Of a stretch of 64,000 nt of DNA, positions 28,351-37,534 are shown in pieces. Position 1 is the first letter of the stretch. Each line of letters starts with the position of its first letter. The DNA is taken from positions 3,608,623 to 3,672,622 of the forward strand of contig NZ_JPON01000001.1 in assembly GCF_000733935.1 (NCBI RefSeq). Reading direction: 5' to 3'. The stretch comes from Methylomarinum vadi. Its GTDB lineage: Bacteria > Pseudomonadota > Gammaproteobacteria > Methylococcales > Methylomonadaceae. The translations under genes and the position numbers were made by a program. The notes under the pieces are model-generated. The model was not told the DNA's origin and did not search any database. It saw nothing but the letters and a program-made list of their open reading frames with translations.

Positions 28351-28752
28351 ATATTCGGGTTAAGGCCCGGTCTGGCTTGGTGCAGCCTAACCTCTAAACC
28401 TTCCGCGCGGTAGAAACCTTTTTCTAACGCTGCATAATAACCGGCGAATTGAAACTGATGATGCCAGCGCAGTTGCAAATCGACTGTTTGAGGCTGTGAA
28501 TCGTCGGCCGGATAGACAATGCCCGGCTTCCAGACAAATAAAACCAACACCAACCAGATTAGGTATATAAGCATCTGTTTCATAAGCTGTAAACTGGGTT
28601 GAGTTGGCAATGTCCATATCCGAGGTATTGTTGTCGTGTTAAATTCGACCTTAATACAATTCGTTGCTGAAAAAATATTGTTTTGTCACATTTTGTACGA
28701 TTGGTGGCGGCTAACAAATAAATCAGGAACTCTACAGCCTGTGAACAGGGTA

Positions 28753-28771
28753 TTTTCCGCTAAGCGGAAAA
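28753..28771. terminator. A/T-tailed palindrome downstream of the copper ATPase
   Basis: Perfect eight-base stem TTTTCCGC / GCGGAAAA with a three-base loop, about 120 bases beyond the stop of the ATPase gene. Because the outer stem is T-rich it could terminate in either direction. Nothing else is recognised in 28611-28891. Confidence 0.35.
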
Positions 28772-28891
28772 CTTAATTTGTCTCGATTATTTCGAAAAAT
28801 TGAGGTTCTGGGTTTCTAACAACGTTCGTTAGTTTTCAGCGTGGCTTGTCCCGCTAAATACTCATAATCTTTATCAATAACGGTTGAGAGG

Positions 28892-31162
28892 TTAGAGCGA
28901 TAGGTTGCGTAATCTCAATGCATTGGCTATGACCGACACTGAGCTAAAGCTCATCGCTGCCGCGGCAATCATCGGCGACAATAGGATGCCGAAAAACGGG
29001 TATAGAATACCAGCCGCGACCGGAACGCCGATCGCATTATAAACAAAGGCAAAAAATAGATTTTGCCGGATGTTCTTCATCGTTGCCTTGCTTAATTGCC
29101 GGGAGCGGGCGATTCCCCGCAGGTCGCCCTTAACCAGCGTGACACCGGCGCTTTCCATCGCCACGTCGGTGCCGCTGCCCATGGCGATGCCGACATGGGC
29201 CTGGGCCAGGGCAGGGGCGTCGTTGATGCCGTCTCCCGCCATGGCGACGATATGGCCATCGTTTTGTAAGCGCTTGACCACCTCCGCTTTTTGCTGCGGC
29301 AATACTTCTGCTTCGACCTGGTCGATGCCTAATTCGCCCGCGACGGCGCTGGCGGTGACTCGATTGTCTCCGGTCAACATGACCACGCTGACGCCCGATC
29401 GATGCAAATCGGCGAGGGCTTCGCGGGAGGAGGCTTTGATCGGGTCGGCCACGCCGATGATGCCTGCGGCTTGCCCATCCACGGCGATGAACATCACCGT
29501 TTGTCCTTGGCGTTGCAGCATCTCTATTTGCGGGCTCAATTCCGAGATGTCGACATTTTCTTCTGATAGCAAGCGCTCGTTACCCAGCACGACGCGGTGT
29601 TCGTCGATTTGTCCGATCACGCCTTTGCCGCTAACGGCTTCGAAGTTTTCCACCGGCAGCAAGGCTATGTTTTTCTCTTTAGCACCCTTGACGATAGCCG
29701 CGGCCAGTGGGTGTTCGCTGCCTTGTTCCAGGCTCGCGGCATAGCGCAAAATGATGTCCGCAGTGAAATTTTCCGCAGGAAGGGTCGAGAGTAGTCTGGG
29801 TTTGCCTTCCGTCAAGGTGCCGGTCTTATCGACGACGAGGGTGTCGACTTTTTCCATGATCTCCAGCATCTCGGCATTCTTGATCAAGACACCATTTTGC
29901 GCGCCCCGGCCGGTGCCGACCATGATCGACATCGGCGTGGCGAGCCCCAGGGCGCAAGGGCAGGCGATGATCAGCACGGCGACGGCATTGACGACGGCAT
30001 GGGCCAGACGCGGCTCCGGGCCCCAAAACCACCAGGCAAGCAAGGTGATCGAGGCAATGAGCATGACGGCAGGCACGAAGTAGGCGGCGACGATGTCGGC
30101 CAGTTTTTGGATAGGGGCCCGGCTGCGCTGTGCTTCGCTGACCATATCGACGATTCTGGCTAGCAGCGTGTCACTGCCGACTTTCTCGGCGCGCATCAAC
30201 AGTGATCCGCTATCGTTGATGGTTGCGCCGATCAATTTGTCGCCGCTGGCTTTTTCCACCGGTATCGGCTCGCCGGTAATCATGGCTTCGTCGACGCTGC
30301 TGTGCCCCTCTTGCACCACGCCATCCACCGGAATTTTTTCGCCCGGCCTGATACGCAGAATATCTCCGACTTGAACCTGCTCCAGGGGAATATCTTCTTC
30401 TTTCCCGTCGCTGACCCGTCGCGCCGTTTTCGGCGCCAGTTGCAGCAGCATCTTGATGGCCTGGCTGGTTTGGCTGCGCGCTTTCAATTCGAGAACCTGG
30501 CCCAATAACACTAATGTAGTGATGACGGCTGCCGCCTCGTAATAAACATCGACCGTGCCGTCCGCATTGCGCACCGTCGGTGGAAAGAGGTCGGCAAAAA
30601 AAGTGGCGGTGACACTATAAATCCAGGCGACTCCGATGCCCATGGCAATCAACGTGAACATGTTAAGGTTGAGATGGCGCAACGATTGCCAACCGCGTTG
30701 AAAAAATGGCCAGCCGCCCCATAGCACCACCGGTGTCGCCAAGGCGAATTCCAGCACACGGATATCCTGCGTGGAAAACCAGGGCGACAGCCAAGTTTCG
30801 ACTAGTCCATGGCCCATGGCGATCACGAAGACGGGAAAAGTCAGAACCAAGCATAGCCAAAACCGTCTTTTCATGTCGCTTAATTCGCCGTTTTCCGTCT
30901 CCTCGGAGGAAACTTGCTGCGGCTCTAAAGCCATGCCGCACTTGGGGCAGTTGCCGGGCGCGTCGCGCACGATCTCGGGATGCATCGGACAGACATATTT
31001 TCGTTGTGATGACTGTTCCGTTCGATTGACCGATTCCAATGCCATTCCGCATTTGGGACAGTTGCCGGGTTCGGAGCGGCGAATTTCAGGATGCATGGGG
31101 CAGGTGAAATAGCCTGATGCCGGGGGAGGCGTCGGAACGTCGCTAGCTTTGGATTCAGTCAT
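28892..31162 (-). CDS. copA: Copper-type heavy-metal P1B-ATPase with two N-terminal HMBD modules
   Basis: Exporter of 756 residues. Instead of the usual ferredoxin-like HMA domains it starts with two zinc-ribbon-like heavy-metal-binding modules (residues about 18-46 and 56-84), each [22 protein letters not shown]. Next come the P-type elements: TGEPIP in the actuator domain, [13 protein letters not shown] (metal-site CPC in the membrane), [10 protein letters not shown] (phosphorylated Asp), HP locus [17 protein letters not shown] and [13 protein letters not shown] with the late N-x6-YN and MxxSS membrane residues is the Cu+ (P1B-1) pattern. It probably exports copper from the cytoplasm. A dyad upstream may be a MerR-type operator. 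Cu versus Ag cannot be separated by sequence. Confidence 0.92.
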   Translation of the reverse strand: MTESKASDVPTPPPASGYFTCPMHPEIRRSEPGNCPKCGMALESVNRTEQSSQRKYVCPMHPEIVRDAPGNCPKCGMALEPQQVSSEETENGELSDMKRRFWLCLVLTFPVFVIAMGHGLVETWLSPWFSTQDIRVLEFALATPVVLWGGWPFFQRGWQSLRHLNLNMFTLIAMGIGVAWIYSVTATFFADLFPPTVRNADGTVDVYYEAAAVITTLVLLGQVLELKARSQTSQAIKMLLQLAPKTARRVSDGKEEDIPLEQVQVGDILRIRPGEKIPVDGVVQEGHSSVDEAMITGEPIPVEKASGDKLIGATINDSGSLLMRAEKVGSDTLLARIVDMVSEAQRSRAPIQKLADIVAAYFVPAVMLIASITLLAWWFWGPEPRLAHAVVNAVAVLIIACPCALGLATPMSIMVGTGRGAQNGVLIKNAEMLEIMEKVDTLVVDKTGTLTEGKPRLLSTLPAENFTADIILRYAASLEQGSEHPLAAAIVKGAKEKNIALLPVENFEAVSGKGVIGQIDEHRVVLGNERLLSEENVDISELSPQIEMLQRQGQTVMFIAVDGQAAGIIGVADPIKASSREALADLHRSGVSVVMLTGDNRVTASAVAGELGIDQVEAEVLPQQKAEVVKRLQNDGHIVAMAGDGINDAPALAQAHVGIAMGSGTDVAMESAGVTLVKGDLRGIARSRQLSKATMKNIRQNLFFAFVYNAIGVPVAAGILYPFFGILLSPMIAAAAMSFSSVSVIANALRLRNLSL

Positions 31163-31193
31163 GGTCTGTTCCTTTTGTTGGTTCGCTTGACTG

Positions 31194-31224
31194 ATACTAA
31201 CACTTCAGTTCTTGCCTTGTGAAG
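31194..31224 (-). promoter_or_regulatory. Possible MerR/CueR-type promoter upstream of the copper ATPase
   Basis: On the minus strand a TTCACA box (31223-31218) and a TAGTAT box (31199-31194) are separated by 18 bp, with a dyad CTTCA-N12-TGAAG (31224-31203) between and over them, resembling the layout of copA promoters controlled by CueR-like regulators. The match is imperfect; the nearest MerR-family gene is at 20511. Confidence 0.35.
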
Positions 31225-31384
31225 ATCGCGCCGAATTGGCAAGATGTGGGTTAATATCCTCCGATCCCCCATGCTTTTTTATCGGCAAGAAATTGATTAC
31301 AAAATACTTTTAGCGATATGCTGCGATGAGCGTACTAACTGAACCCGGTCTGGCGATGGTGCAATGACGACTTAAGCGAGTCGA

Positions 31385-32860
31385 ATGATGAAAATTCTTT
31401 CCAATGCGTTCTGGAACCGATACGGCCGAGATTACGGTCTCATCAATTGGCTGTTTTTGCGCGGACTGGCGGTCGTCTACTTTGCCGCGTTTGCCTCGAT
31501 GGCGGTGCAAATTGACGGCTTGATCGGTGCAAATGGCATTTTGCCACTCTCCGCCAAGCTCGAGTCGATCGCACAAATCTTTCCCGAGCAGAAATTTTGG
31601 CGCATGCCGACCCTGTTCTGGTTCGATGCTTCCGATGCTATGCTCAGGTGGGCTTGTTATGCCGGCATGGCGGCCGCCGTCTTGTTATTGTGCAATCTTT
31701 CTCCGCGCCTGGCGTTGATCGCGTGCTATGTGCTGTATCTGTCGCTGGTGGCGGCCGGTCAGGACTTCATGCTGTTTCAATGGGATGCTTTTCTGCTTGA
31801 AATAGGGGCTTTGGCGCTGTTCCTGACGTGGGGTTCGGGGATCGTAATCCTGTTGTTTCGCTGGCTGCTGGCGCGCTTCATGTTCATGGGCGGCGTCGTC
31901 AAACTGGCCAGCGGCGACCCGACCTGGGCGAATTTCACCGCACTGAATTATCATTATGAAACGCAGCCGTTGCCGACGCCCGTCGCTTACTACGCCTATC
32001 ATCTGCCGGCATGGTTCCATAAACTCTGTGTCGGTGGAGTATTTGTCATCGAACTGATCGTGCCGTTATTCGTTTTTCTGCCCAGGCCGTTTCGTTTGAT
32101 GGCCTTCGCTTCATTCGTCTTGCTGCAGGGCTGCATACTTTTGACCGGTAATTATAATTTCTTCAATTTGTTGGTGATTCTGCTTTGTCTGTTTTTATTG
32201 GAAGATCGCGATATTTCGACGTTGTTGCCGCAACATCTCGTTTCCAGGATACAACGGCGCCAACCGTTTGCGGGAACTGTGGCCAACACCTGCGCCGGAT
32301 TGTGGGGTATCCTGGTTTTATCGGTATGCGCGGGGCATATCTGGTTATATCATGCCAAATCGCCGCTAAAAGAACCCTTTAACACGCTGGTCGGAACGAC
32401 GGCCATTTTATCCCTGGTCAACAATTACGGCCCGTTTGCCGTGATGACGACTCGCCGTGATGAAATTATCGTGCAAGGTTCGAATGATGGCATGCAATGG
32501 CGCGATTACCAATTCAAATACAAGCCAGGTCGGCCAAATAAGGCATTAGGCTGGAACATTCCCCACCAACCCCGGCTGGACTGGCAGATGTGGTTTGCCG
32601 CGTTGGCTCCGCCTCGGGTCGGCTCCTGGTTCGATCGTTTTCTGAAAAAATTACTGCAAGGATCGCCTCAGGTGTTGGCTTTGTTGGCGGAAAATCCCTT
32701 TCCGGAACAGCCGCCCAAATATATCCGGGCCATGCTGTATCGCTATGGATATACTTCGTTACAACAGCGTCGACTGAGCGGAAATATTTGGCAGCGCCGC
32801 TTGGAACGGATTTATTGGCCTGCTCGTAAACTGACGTCTATGCCTTTGATAAACGAATGA
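31385..32860 (+). CDS. Lipase-maturation-factor family membrane protein
   Basis: 491 residues with about eight membrane segments in the first 310 residues and a soluble C-terminal domain. Characteristic stretches are DGLIGANGILP, ASDAMLRWACYAGM, FQWDAFLLEIGALALFL, FMFMGGVVKLASGDPTW and the ...LTALNYHYETQPLPTPVAYYAYHLP-type segment, as in LMF1/DUF1222 proteins. In vertebrates LMF1 assists lipase folding; the bacterial role is unknown. The start is one of two adjacent ATGs (31385 or 31388). It overlaps the MOSC gene by ATGA. Confidence 0.85.
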   Translation: MMKILSNAFWNRYGRDYGLINWLFLRGLAVVYFAAFASMAVQIDGLIGANGILPLSAKLESIAQIFPEQKFWRMPTLFWFDASDAMLRWACYAGMAAAVLLLCNLSPRLALIACYVLYLSLVAAGQDFMLFQWDAFLLEIGALALFLTWGSGIVILLFRWLLARFMFMGGVVKLASGDPTWANFTALNYHYETQPLPTPVAYYAYHLPAWFHKLCVGGVFVIELIVPLFVFLPRPFRLMAFASFVLLQGCILLTGNYNFFNLLVILLCLFLLEDRDISTLLPQHLVSRIQRRQPFAGTVANTCAGLWGILVLSVCAGHIWLYHAKSPLKEPFNTLVGTTAILSLVNNYGPFAVMTTRRDEIIVQGSNDGMQWRDYQFKYKPGRPNKALGWNIPHQPRLDWQMWFAALAPPRVGSWFDRFLKKLLQGSPQVLALLAENPFPEQPPKYIRAMLYRYGYTSLQQRRLSGNIWQRRLERIYWPARKLTSMPLINE

Positions 32861-33342
32861 TGTATCAGCACGATATCCACGCATTGACCGATCAATATCC
32901 GGCTCATGGAGAGTTGCTATGGATAGGGGTAAGGCCGGCGCAAAAACAAGCGGTGATTCCTGTCGAAGCAGTCATGGCCGATAGCGAACAGGGGTTGATG
33001 GGGGATCATTACTCGGGTCGTGGTAAAAAGAGGCAGGTGACATTGATGCAGTGGGAGCATTTGTCGGTACTCGAATCCTTTGTTGGAAAAACCGTCGCGC
33101 CGGATCTGTTGCGCAGGAATTTGCTGGTTCGCGGCGTCAACCTATTAGCGCTGAAGCAACGGTGTTTTCGGATAGGCGATGCCGTTTTCAAGACCACGGG
33201 ACTTTGTCACCCTTGTTCCAGAATGGAGACAGTCCTCGGTCAGGGGGGGTACAATGCCATGCGCGGCCATGGAGGAATCACCGCCCAGGTCATCCAATCC
33301 GGGCGGATTTGTACAGGAGATGCCGTGATTGTCGTGGAATGA
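32857..33342 (+). CDS. MOSC-domain protein
   Basis: 161 residues of the MOSC type, the C-terminal domain shared by molybdenum-cofactor sulfurases and YiiM-like proteins. The core shows GLMGDHYSGRGKKRQVTLMQ, DLLRRNLLVRGVNLLAL, RIGDAVFKTTGLCHPCSRME with two Cys, and MRGHGGITAQVIQSGRICTGD. YiiM-like proteins reduce N-hydroxylated substrates using a molybdenum cofactor; this protein lacks the extra domains, so its activity is uncertain. Its start overlaps the stop of the upstream LMF gene as ATGA. Confidence 0.85.
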   Translation: MMYQHDIHALTDQYPAHGELLWIGVRPAQKQAVIPVEAVMADSEQGLMGDHYSGRGKKRQVTLMQWEHLSVLESFVGKTVAPDLLRRNLLVRGVNLLALKQRCFRIGDAVFKTTGLCHPCSRMETVLGQGGYNAMRGHGGITAQVIQSGRICTGDAVIVVE

Positions 33343-33473
33343 ATTCATGCTTAAGAAATTTGTTTAGGGGGCAGTCAATCTCCTGCTCCGAACCCTGCTA
33401 CAAATGTTTGCTCTCCCTAACAACGCCCATTATGATCCCAGCCAATTAATTTATGAATGAAGTAAGGAGGGGT

Positions 33474-34058
33474 ATGAGCATTCAAGAGGTCAATAGGATA
33501 GTCGAAGTCGGCAAACAGTATGCCCATACTGTTCCATCACGCGGGATATTCTATTCCTGGGGCGGGGATAATCACTTGGGATTGACGCTCGGCGGACGGG
33601 ACGAAGCGCTCTTCTCTCAGCGCTATAACCAGCCGGTTGGAGGAGGGTCGAATGCCGGGCCGGGTTTGTATCTTTCGACCAATTTATACGATTCCTCCGA
33701 TTATTGCCCGGCCAATGGCGGCGTTCTTTTGCAGGTGGATATGCCGGATCAAATACCCTATATCGATGCGACTAACCAGCAGGTGATGAACGCATTGCGA
33801 TCGGGTAACCCGCCGGTTAACGGCCCGATGCTTTACCGCAATGGCGCGGATAAGCCGCCGATACTCATGAAATTCACAAATACTTGGCTCTGCCTTAAAA
33901 CCGTCCGTGGGGTCGGCTTTCGTAAGTTCGACGGTCGCGCCCATACCGTCCCCCAGATTCAGGATGCGCTGAACCAATTGCGGCGGTTGGGCCGGAATGC
34001 CGCGGTTAACGTACTCTTGGGACAGTTACGAACGGATATTCGGGGGCATATACGTTAG
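33474..34058 (+). CDS. Orphan protein with an ADP-ribosyltransferase-like pattern, unknown
   Basis: I chose ATG 33474 because an AAGGAGG ribosome-binding site lies directly upstream; an ATG at 33453 lacks one. The 194-residue product has no signal peptide. Residues about 22-75 (SRGIFYSWGGDN and, further on, GPGLYLSTNLYDSSDYC) resemble the first two sheet motifs of ADP-ribosyltransferases (R/H and Y/S steps, then G-x-G-xY-x-S). No convincing catalytic Glu can be fixed. There is no partner gene that looks like an immunity protein or antitoxin; it is flanked by MOSC and, convergently, a small exported-protein gene. Confidence 0.5.
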   Translation: MSIQEVNRIVEVGKQYAHTVPSRGIFYSWGGDNHLGLTLGGRDEALFSQRYNQPVGGGSNAGPGLYLSTNLYDSSDYCPANGGVLLQVDMPDQIPYIDATNQQVMNALRSGNPPVNGPMLYRNGADKPPILMKFTNTWLCLKTVRGVGFRKFDGRAHTVPQIQDALNQLRRLGRNAAVNVLLGQLRTDIRGHIR

Positions 34059-34130
34059 TTGATGCCGATAATTCGGAGGGCAAGGAGGTCATAGGTAGAG
34101 AGGCCGGAAAGCATTGGTTCCGCTGTTGTT

Positions 34131-34475
34131 CTAAGAACCGGCGCAAAGTTGTCTGGCTTTTTTATTGACGGGGGCCACCAGACCTTGCCGGTCGATGCGC
34201 CAACGGTAGCGAATTTGCCGGCCTTTGTTGACCAATATGGCTCTTTCCACGTCAATATAGTCTTCCTCTATGAATACCCGCCAGCCTAGGTCCCGTTGCG
34301 AATGGCGTTTGATATGGGATTTAATGGCTTCGGCGACGGTTTGTCCATTGCAGTTGGTGTTTTGAACGATTTGTTCGGCTTGTTCCGCGGTAAGTGAGGC
34401 GCTAGCGATTGCGGCCCAGAAAAAACTGGCGGCAAGTAACGAAGGCTTGAGCAATTGTTTCAAAATCGAAAGCAT
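34131..34475 (-). CDS. Small exported protein of unknown function
   Basis: The ATG at 34475 gives a 114-residue protein with a signal peptide (LLAASFFWAAIASA) and a mature Lys/Arg-rich part containing two Cys (QNTNCNG and RQLCAGS), which could form a disulfide in the periplasm. No family recognised. It begins four bases after the amtB stop, so it is probably co-transcribed with amtB. Confidence 0.6.
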   Translation of the reverse strand: MLSILKQLLKPSLLAASFFWAAIASASLTAEQAEQIVQNTNCNGQTVAEAIKSHIKRHSQRDLGWRVFIEEDYIDVERAILVNKGRQIRYRWRIDRQGLVAPVNKKARQLCAGS

Positions 34476-34479
34476 GGCT

Positions 34480-35757
34480 TTACAGGTTGTAACCTTGTTG
34501 GTCATGTTGCGCGATATCCAAACCGTTTACTTCATCCTCATCCGTGGTTCTTAAACCGACGGTTTTGTTGATTAGCTTGAATAATACATAACTGATTGCC
34601 GCGCTCCAGACTAAGACCACGCCTATCCCGAGCAGTTGGATGAGGAATTGCTGAAATATGCCGTCCTCTATCATTAAGCCGTTGCCGCCGAAAGATTCGT
34701 CGGCGAATATCGCGGTCAACAGGGCGCCAAAAATGCCGCTGACTCCATGGACAGGGAAAACGTCGAGCGCATCATCTATTTTTAGAATTTGTTTGATGAG
34801 CTGTATGGAGTAAAAGCAGGCAGTGCCAGCAATAACGCCGATCAGCAAGGCGCCGAATGGCGAAACGTAGCCGGCGCCTGCGGCGATCATGCCGAGACCC
34901 GCCACCATGCCGGTCATGGCTCCAAGGACGCTGGGCTTGCCGAAACGCAGCCAGTCCAGCAAAATCCAGGTGAGCGAAGACGACGAAGCGCAAATATGCG
35001 TCGATAACATTGCCATCCCGGCGGCGCCGTTGGCCATTAAGGCGCTACCGGCGCTAAAGCCGTGCCAACCCACCCACAAAATACCCGCGCCAATCGCCGT
35101 CATCGTCAGGTTATGGGGCATCATCAACTGTTGCGGAAAGCCTTTTCGCGGCCCCAGGATGATGGCGCCCACCAGGGCCGCGATTCCGGCGCTGCCATGG
35201 ACGACTATGCCGCCGGCAAAATCCATCACGCCCAGTTCGGCCAGCCAGCCATTACCCCAAAGCCAATGACAGGTCGGTACATAGACGAGAATTTCCCACA
35301 AGGCGCAAAAAAACAGCAGCGGGAAGAACTTGCAGCGTTCCACCAGGCTACCGACAATCAAGGCGGGGGCAAAAATGGCGAACGTCATGTGATACATCGC
35401 GAAAACGGCTTCCGGCAGATTGCCGACCAGATTTTCCTCGGACATATTGCTCATGAGTATTTGGCTGGTGCCGCCCAGGTAAGGCTGCCAAGTTTCGCTG
35501 TCAGTTAATGCGAGGGAATAGCCGAGCATCGCCCAAATGACCGAAATCAAGGAGGTGACGGAAAAACACGCCATAATGACCGACAATACATTTTTGGTGC
35601 GGACTAACCCGCCGTAAAATAAGGCCAAACCCGGTAGGGTCATGAACAGCACCAGGCCCGCCGAGGTTAATATCCAAGCCGTATCGGCCGAGTTTAATTG
35701 GTCGGCGTGAGCAGGGAAGGCGAGGGTAAACAAAGGCAAAGTCAGAAGTGCTTTCAT
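34480..35757 (-). CDS. amtB: Ammonium transporter AmtB
   Basis: 425 residues: a signal-like N-terminus (LLTLPLFTLAFPAHA), then 11 membrane helices. Family signatures include DTAWILTSAGLVLFMTLPGLALFYGGLVRTKN, the twin-His channel region (MDFAGGIVVHGSAG and ...VFPVHGVSGIFG) and FHDFxGG-like segments. It transports ammonia/ammonium across the inner membrane. No glnK (PII) gene follows. It lies 106 bases downstream of the porin gene and is presumably driven from the sigma-54/NtrC region upstream of that gene, which fits nitrogen control. Confidence 0.95.
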   Translation of the reverse strand: MKALLTLPLFTLAFPAHADQLNSADTAWILTSAGLVLFMTLPGLALFYGGLVRTKNVLSVIMACFSVTSLISVIWAMLGYSLALTDSETWQPYLGGTSQILMSNMSEENLVGNLPEAVFAMYHMTFAIFAPALIVGSLVERCKFFPLLFFCALWEILVYVPTCHWLWGNGWLAELGVMDFAGGIVVHGSAGIAALVGAIILGPRKGFPQQLMMPHNLTMTAIGAGILWVGWHGFSAGSALMANGAAGMAMLSTHICASSSSLTWILLDWLRFGKPSVLGAMTGMVAGLGMIAAGAGYVSPFGALLIGVIAGTACFYSIQLIKQILKIDDALDVFPVHGVSGIFGALLTAIFADESFGGNGLMIEDGIFQQFLIQLLGIGVVLVWSAAISYVLFKLINKTVGLRTTDEDEVNGLDIAQHDQQGYNL

Positions 35758-35863
35758 GATGGTTTATTATTATATTGAATCACTATCAATGATAATCCTT
35801 TCCGGCTTAATAAGCTATCCAAGGCGCGTAGACATCTCAGAACGCGGGATAGTGGCAAAGAAA

Positions 35864-37039
35864 TCAAAGAGTCAGGACGATGTCCATTGAAAACAGCAAT
35901 TGATCGTTTCGGGTCTGATTGTCGAAAGCATGGGTGTCGCCGTCGGCCCAGTCGTAACGGATTTCCGGCCGGATTTTTATCCAGTTGCGCGGTTCCCAGT
36001 TGATGCCGGTGGAAACGGCAAAATAGCTTGCCGAGGAGCCGGCAGTGAGGCGGCTCGCGCCATCGTCGCGGAACCATTCTGCGCGCAGGCCAAAGGAAAG
36101 AGTATCGCTGTAGTCGTAAAAAAGGTATTGATTCAGGCCATACCAATAAGCGTCATTGCCCGACATCGCCGCCTGTTCCTGGAAGCCGAAGTCGTGTTGC
36201 AGCAAGTAATGCAGTTCGTCAGTGAAATGGTGGGTAGCGACCAGACTGTACAACGTCCGGTTTTCGTTGGAGGCAGCGTCAATGTCGCCGGTAATCATGG
36301 ACAAAACGAGCGAAGTGGATTCGTCGTCGTTCGACCACGAAATATTGCCGATAAAATTCCAATTGCTTAAATCTTCGCTAAAGTTGTCCCAACCGTTGAC
36401 GGAGCCTATGTTAATTGAAATATTGCCGTTCAATGGATAATTGAACAAAATGCCGGTATGGCTGAAGGGTTCGCCATACTGCATGGTGTAAGCGTGGGAA
36501 TAGAAGAAATTGTCCGGCGCATTGACGACTTCGTAACCGATGATGGTATAGAAATGACCGATTTTCGCGCTTAAGCCATTTCCCACGGGCGAAAAAACTT
36601 CCAGATAAATTTGCGGCAGGGCCAGATCGTAAAACCGATAATCGGCTTCGCTGATCAGGTTGTCATCCAACCCGGTTGCCTGGGTGAAACGGGCATCGGT
36701 GCCGTAGAGCAGGTCGATACGGCCACCGAATTCGATGTTATCCGACTCCATATCCACGAGTTTTTGGGCATAGAAATTGAGTTGGTTCAACTGGAGTTCG
36801 CCGTTGCGGTCATTGAACGTGACGGGGCCATTGTCGCGATGGTCGGGGTTGTCGGTGGAATAACTGAAGCCCGCGGCAATCCAGCCGCCTACGAGGATGG
36901 AGTTGCGTTGTAGAAATTCCGATTGGTTTAAATTGTGTCCACTGATCGCTTCAATAAGACCGTCTTCCGCAGCGAACGCATAGAAGGGTAAAAATGTCGC
37001 TAGTACAGAGTTAAGGAAAGCTCGTCGAATCAATTGCAT
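35864..37039 (-). CDS. Outer-membrane beta-barrel porin (BBP2/OmpL-like)
   Basis: 391 residues with a signal peptide (LNSVLATFLPFYAFA) and alternating hydrophobic/aromatic strands ending in Leu. Segments such as WIAAGFSYSTDNPDHRDNGP, LNQLNFYAQKLVD, GGRIDLLYGTDARFTQA and GHFYTIIGYEVVNAPDNFFY are typical of the putative beta-barrel porin-2 family. It probably serves passage of small solutes across the outer membrane. Its place upstream of amtB, with an NtrC-type control region, suggests a role in nitrogen acquisition. A GGAGAC ribosome-binding site precedes the ATG. Confidence 0.85.
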   Translation of the reverse strand: MQLIRRAFLNSVLATFLPFYAFAAEDGLIEAISGHNLNQSEFLQRNSILVGGWIAAGFSYSTDNPDHRDNGPVTFNDRNGELQLNQLNFYAQKLVDMESDNIEFGGRIDLLYGTDARFTQATGLDDNLISEADYRFYDLALPQIYLEVFSPVGNGLSAKIGHFYTIIGYEVVNAPDNFFYSHAYTMQYGEPFSHTGILFNYPLNGNISINIGSVNGWDNFSEDLSNWNFIGNISWSNDDESTSLVLSMITGDIDAASNENRTLYSLVATHHFTDELHYLLQHDFGFQEQAAMSGNDAYWYGLNQYLFYDYSDTLSFGLRAEWFRDDGASRLTAGSSASYFAVSTGINWEPRNWIKIRPEIRYDWADGDTHAFDNQTRNDQLLFSMDIVLTL

Positions 37040-37064
37040 TGTCTCCAGTATGGACGCAGATTCA

Positions 37065-37082
37065 AAGCAATTTTCATACCTT
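37065..37082 (-). promoter_or_regulatory. Sigma-54 (-24/-12) promoter of the porin-amtB operon
   Basis: Reading the minus strand, AGGTATGAAAATTGCTT contains GG and GC separated by exactly 10 bases (37080-37067), matching the -24 GG/-12 GC rule and the TTGCT element of sigma-54 promoters. A transcript would start about 37055, with the GGAG site and ATG 37039 following at once. Confidence 0.65.
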
Positions 37083-37260
37083 ATTAAATTTTTTTTGAAG
37101 GTAAGTTTTTGATTGTTAGTGATAAAATCTTATCAAGCAAAAAAGTCTGGAATATTGCTTAGTTACCTTGTTTTCCGGTTTGGTAGCCGATGCGTGATTT
37201 CGGCCGCTTAAATGGGGATGGCTTTTTTTTACGTTCATTTACAAAGAAAACAGTTTATTT

Positions 37261-37277
37261 TGCACTATAAAGGTGCG
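37261..37277. promoter_or_regulatory. NtrC-type binding site 1
   Basis: TGCAC-TATAAAG-GTGCG, matching the NtrC enhancer consensus (TGCAC-N7-GTGCA) at nine of ten half-site positions. It lies about 190 bases upstream of the sigma-54 promoter. Confidence 0.65.
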
Positions 37278-37343
37278 TAAAAATACTATTATTGTGCTAA
37301 ATATTTAAGATACTGATATTTATAAACAAATTATATGTATTTA

Positions 37344-37360
37344 TGAACTATTTTGGTGCA
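37344..37360. promoter_or_regulatory. NtrC-type binding site 2
   Basis: TGAAC-TATTTTG-GTGCA, again N7 between half-sites, one mismatch. Its centre is 83 bases (about eight helical turns) from site 1, as in paired NtrC enhancers. The rest of 37083-37534 is AT-rich with no gene seen. Confidence 0.6.
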
Positions 37361-37534
37361 ACGCAAAAGATTTCTAACAGCCATGCAAATTACTTTTAAG
37401 AACAGCAACGTTTATTGGTAGCTATTCGGTATAAAAATGTTTTTTATCAGTTGCTTGCTTCAGAAGACGCCGTGAATGTGATCGGTTTGCCACGGTTCCG
37501 CCTTTAGCCGAACGAAGTCGTCTTGTATCCTCAT

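Larger units (their letters stand above)
24191..28583 (-). pseudogene. NMT1-type sensor GGDEF (diguanylate cyclase) gene broken by three insertion sequences
   Basis: Removing the three elements at 24566-25151, 25850-26435 and 26788-28350 restores one continuous frame with no other stop. The N-terminus (start ATG 28583 or TTG 28610) has a signal anchor, then an NMT1/THI5-like solute-binding domain (LQLRWHHQFQFAGYYAALEK; PVEEVLSGRALYAQSNSDLL). A second membrane helix (ILIFFVIVSGAALLVAVCML) leads to a GGDEF domain with YDPLTAIPNRNSF, FIDLNRFKEINDNYGHKAGD and intact RLGGDEF. Junctions recreated are PN-IRVKP, SYIT-NETF and RFKE-INDN. The ancestral protein would be a membrane sensor making cyclic di-GMP in response to a bound ligand. 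As it stands no full product is possible. Confidence 0.88.
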
